A stretch of 64,000 nt of DNA from the NCBI GenBank assembly GCA_022360015.1, contig JAKSDQ010000071.1, forward strand, positions 62,001 through 126,000. The letters are read 5' to 3'. The notes under the pieces were generated by a model, which was given only the letters and a program-made list of their open reading frames with translations, ran no database searches and was not told the origin of the DNA. Numbering within the stretch: position 1 is the stretch's first letter; each line of letters opens with the position of its first letter. Shown here one piece after another: positions 63,770 to 64,000 of this stretch. The position numbers were made by a program, and so were the translations under genes. Source of the DNA: Cytophagales bacterium. Its GTDB lineage: Bacteria > Bacteroidota > Bacteroidia > Cytophagales > Cyclobacteriaceae.

Positions 63770-64000
63770 ATGAAGTTACCAAAGATCAAAGGGGCTCCTC
63801 TTATTCCAAAACCCCTGCAGTGGCTGTTGCTGTTGTCCCCACTGTTGCTCTTATGTGCGGGTTGTCACGATAAAACAAGTAAAGTTGAATCAGGGACTGA
63901 AAATGAGCCGACCGACCGAAGAAGCAGGATCAGGCTTAAACACTACCTGGTCGAAGGTCAAAGGCTATACCTGGAAAACTGCAGCAATTGCCACCAAAAG
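63770..64000 (+). CDS. Cytochrome c-type lipoprotein, partial at right edge
   Basis: I translated this frame by hand. The ATG at 63770 opens a frame that is still open at the last base, giving 77 residues. A lipoprotein signal (LLLLCAGC, cysteine near residue 32) and a class I haem-binding motif CSNCH near the end, in GQRLYLENCSNCHQK, are visible. The rest of the cytochrome domain lies beyond the window. It starts six bases after the SCO gene, so one operon is likely. Confidence 0.82.
   Translation, partial: MKLPKIKGAPLIPKPLQWLLLLSPLLLLCAGCHDKTSKVESGTENEPTDRRSRIRLKHYLVEGQRLYLENCSNCHQK

Overview
The window looks like chromosomal DNA of a member of the Bacteroidota, most likely order Cytophagales. 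Supporting signs are a type IX secretion gene (porT) directly after ubiE/menG, an OmpA-type protein with the TPR, beta-propeller and OmpA layout of PorE, Bacteroidota-restricted families (DUF5606, DUF6588-like, SiaB/SiaC families), DUF547 and S9 DPP-IV proteins, a few TAnnTTTG promoter cores, weak or absent Shine-Dalgarno sequences and a moderate, AT-leaning composition. I saw no rRNA, tRNA, CRISPR array, transposase or phage gene.

Layout. 1-3421 is a minus-strand glycosyltransferase operon that leaves the window on the left. 3513-5081 encodes a membrane histidine-kinase-like protein with an eroded ATP-binding domain. 5289-8401 holds a membrane 4Fe-4S protein and a pyridine-nucleotide FAD oxidoreductase. 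8692-15843 is mixed housekeeping and envelope genes (DUF547, Na/Ca antiporter, DPP-IV peptidase, lipoprotein, OmpA protein). 15897-22564 is central metabolism: a proline dehydrogenase broken by one in-frame stop, aroB, aroA, a BtuF-like binding protein overlapping a saccharopine dehydrogenase-like gene, and cytidine deaminase.

22969-34470 is the most interesting region. It is a plus-strand array of CheR, a CheB lacking a receiver domain, a membrane GAF protein, a 1144-residue sensor phosphatase (extracytoplasmic sensor-HAMP-GAF-PAS-PAS-PP2C), a SiaB-type GHKL kinase, a SiaC-type phosphoprotein, a TerB-like/ABCG-type ABC transporter fusion, a lipoprotein and a secreted protein, ending in a clear terminator. 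It looks like a Sia-type kinase/phosphatase switch joined to methylation enzymes and an exporter, with no diguanylate cyclase, chemoreceptor or CheA in view. What it does is not known from the sequence.

34541-50518 is mainly housekeeping: ubiE-porT-SDR, the PorE-like protein, engB, fructose bisphosphatase, aspartate kinase, a LMW phosphatase/fructosamine kinase pair suggestive of protein deglycation, peroxiredoxin, waaA and rsgA. 50683-54464 is a loose group of surface-modification type genes (Fe/2OG oxygenase, GT2, sulfotransferase, FemAB/GNAT-like), of which the sulfotransferase gene is visibly AT-rich. 54596-64000 holds transporters, an RNase D-like exonuclease, a DAO-type oxidase, meaB, rhodanese, a Crp/Fnr regulator, hemJ, a SCO protein and the start of a cytochrome c lipoprotein cut by the right edge.
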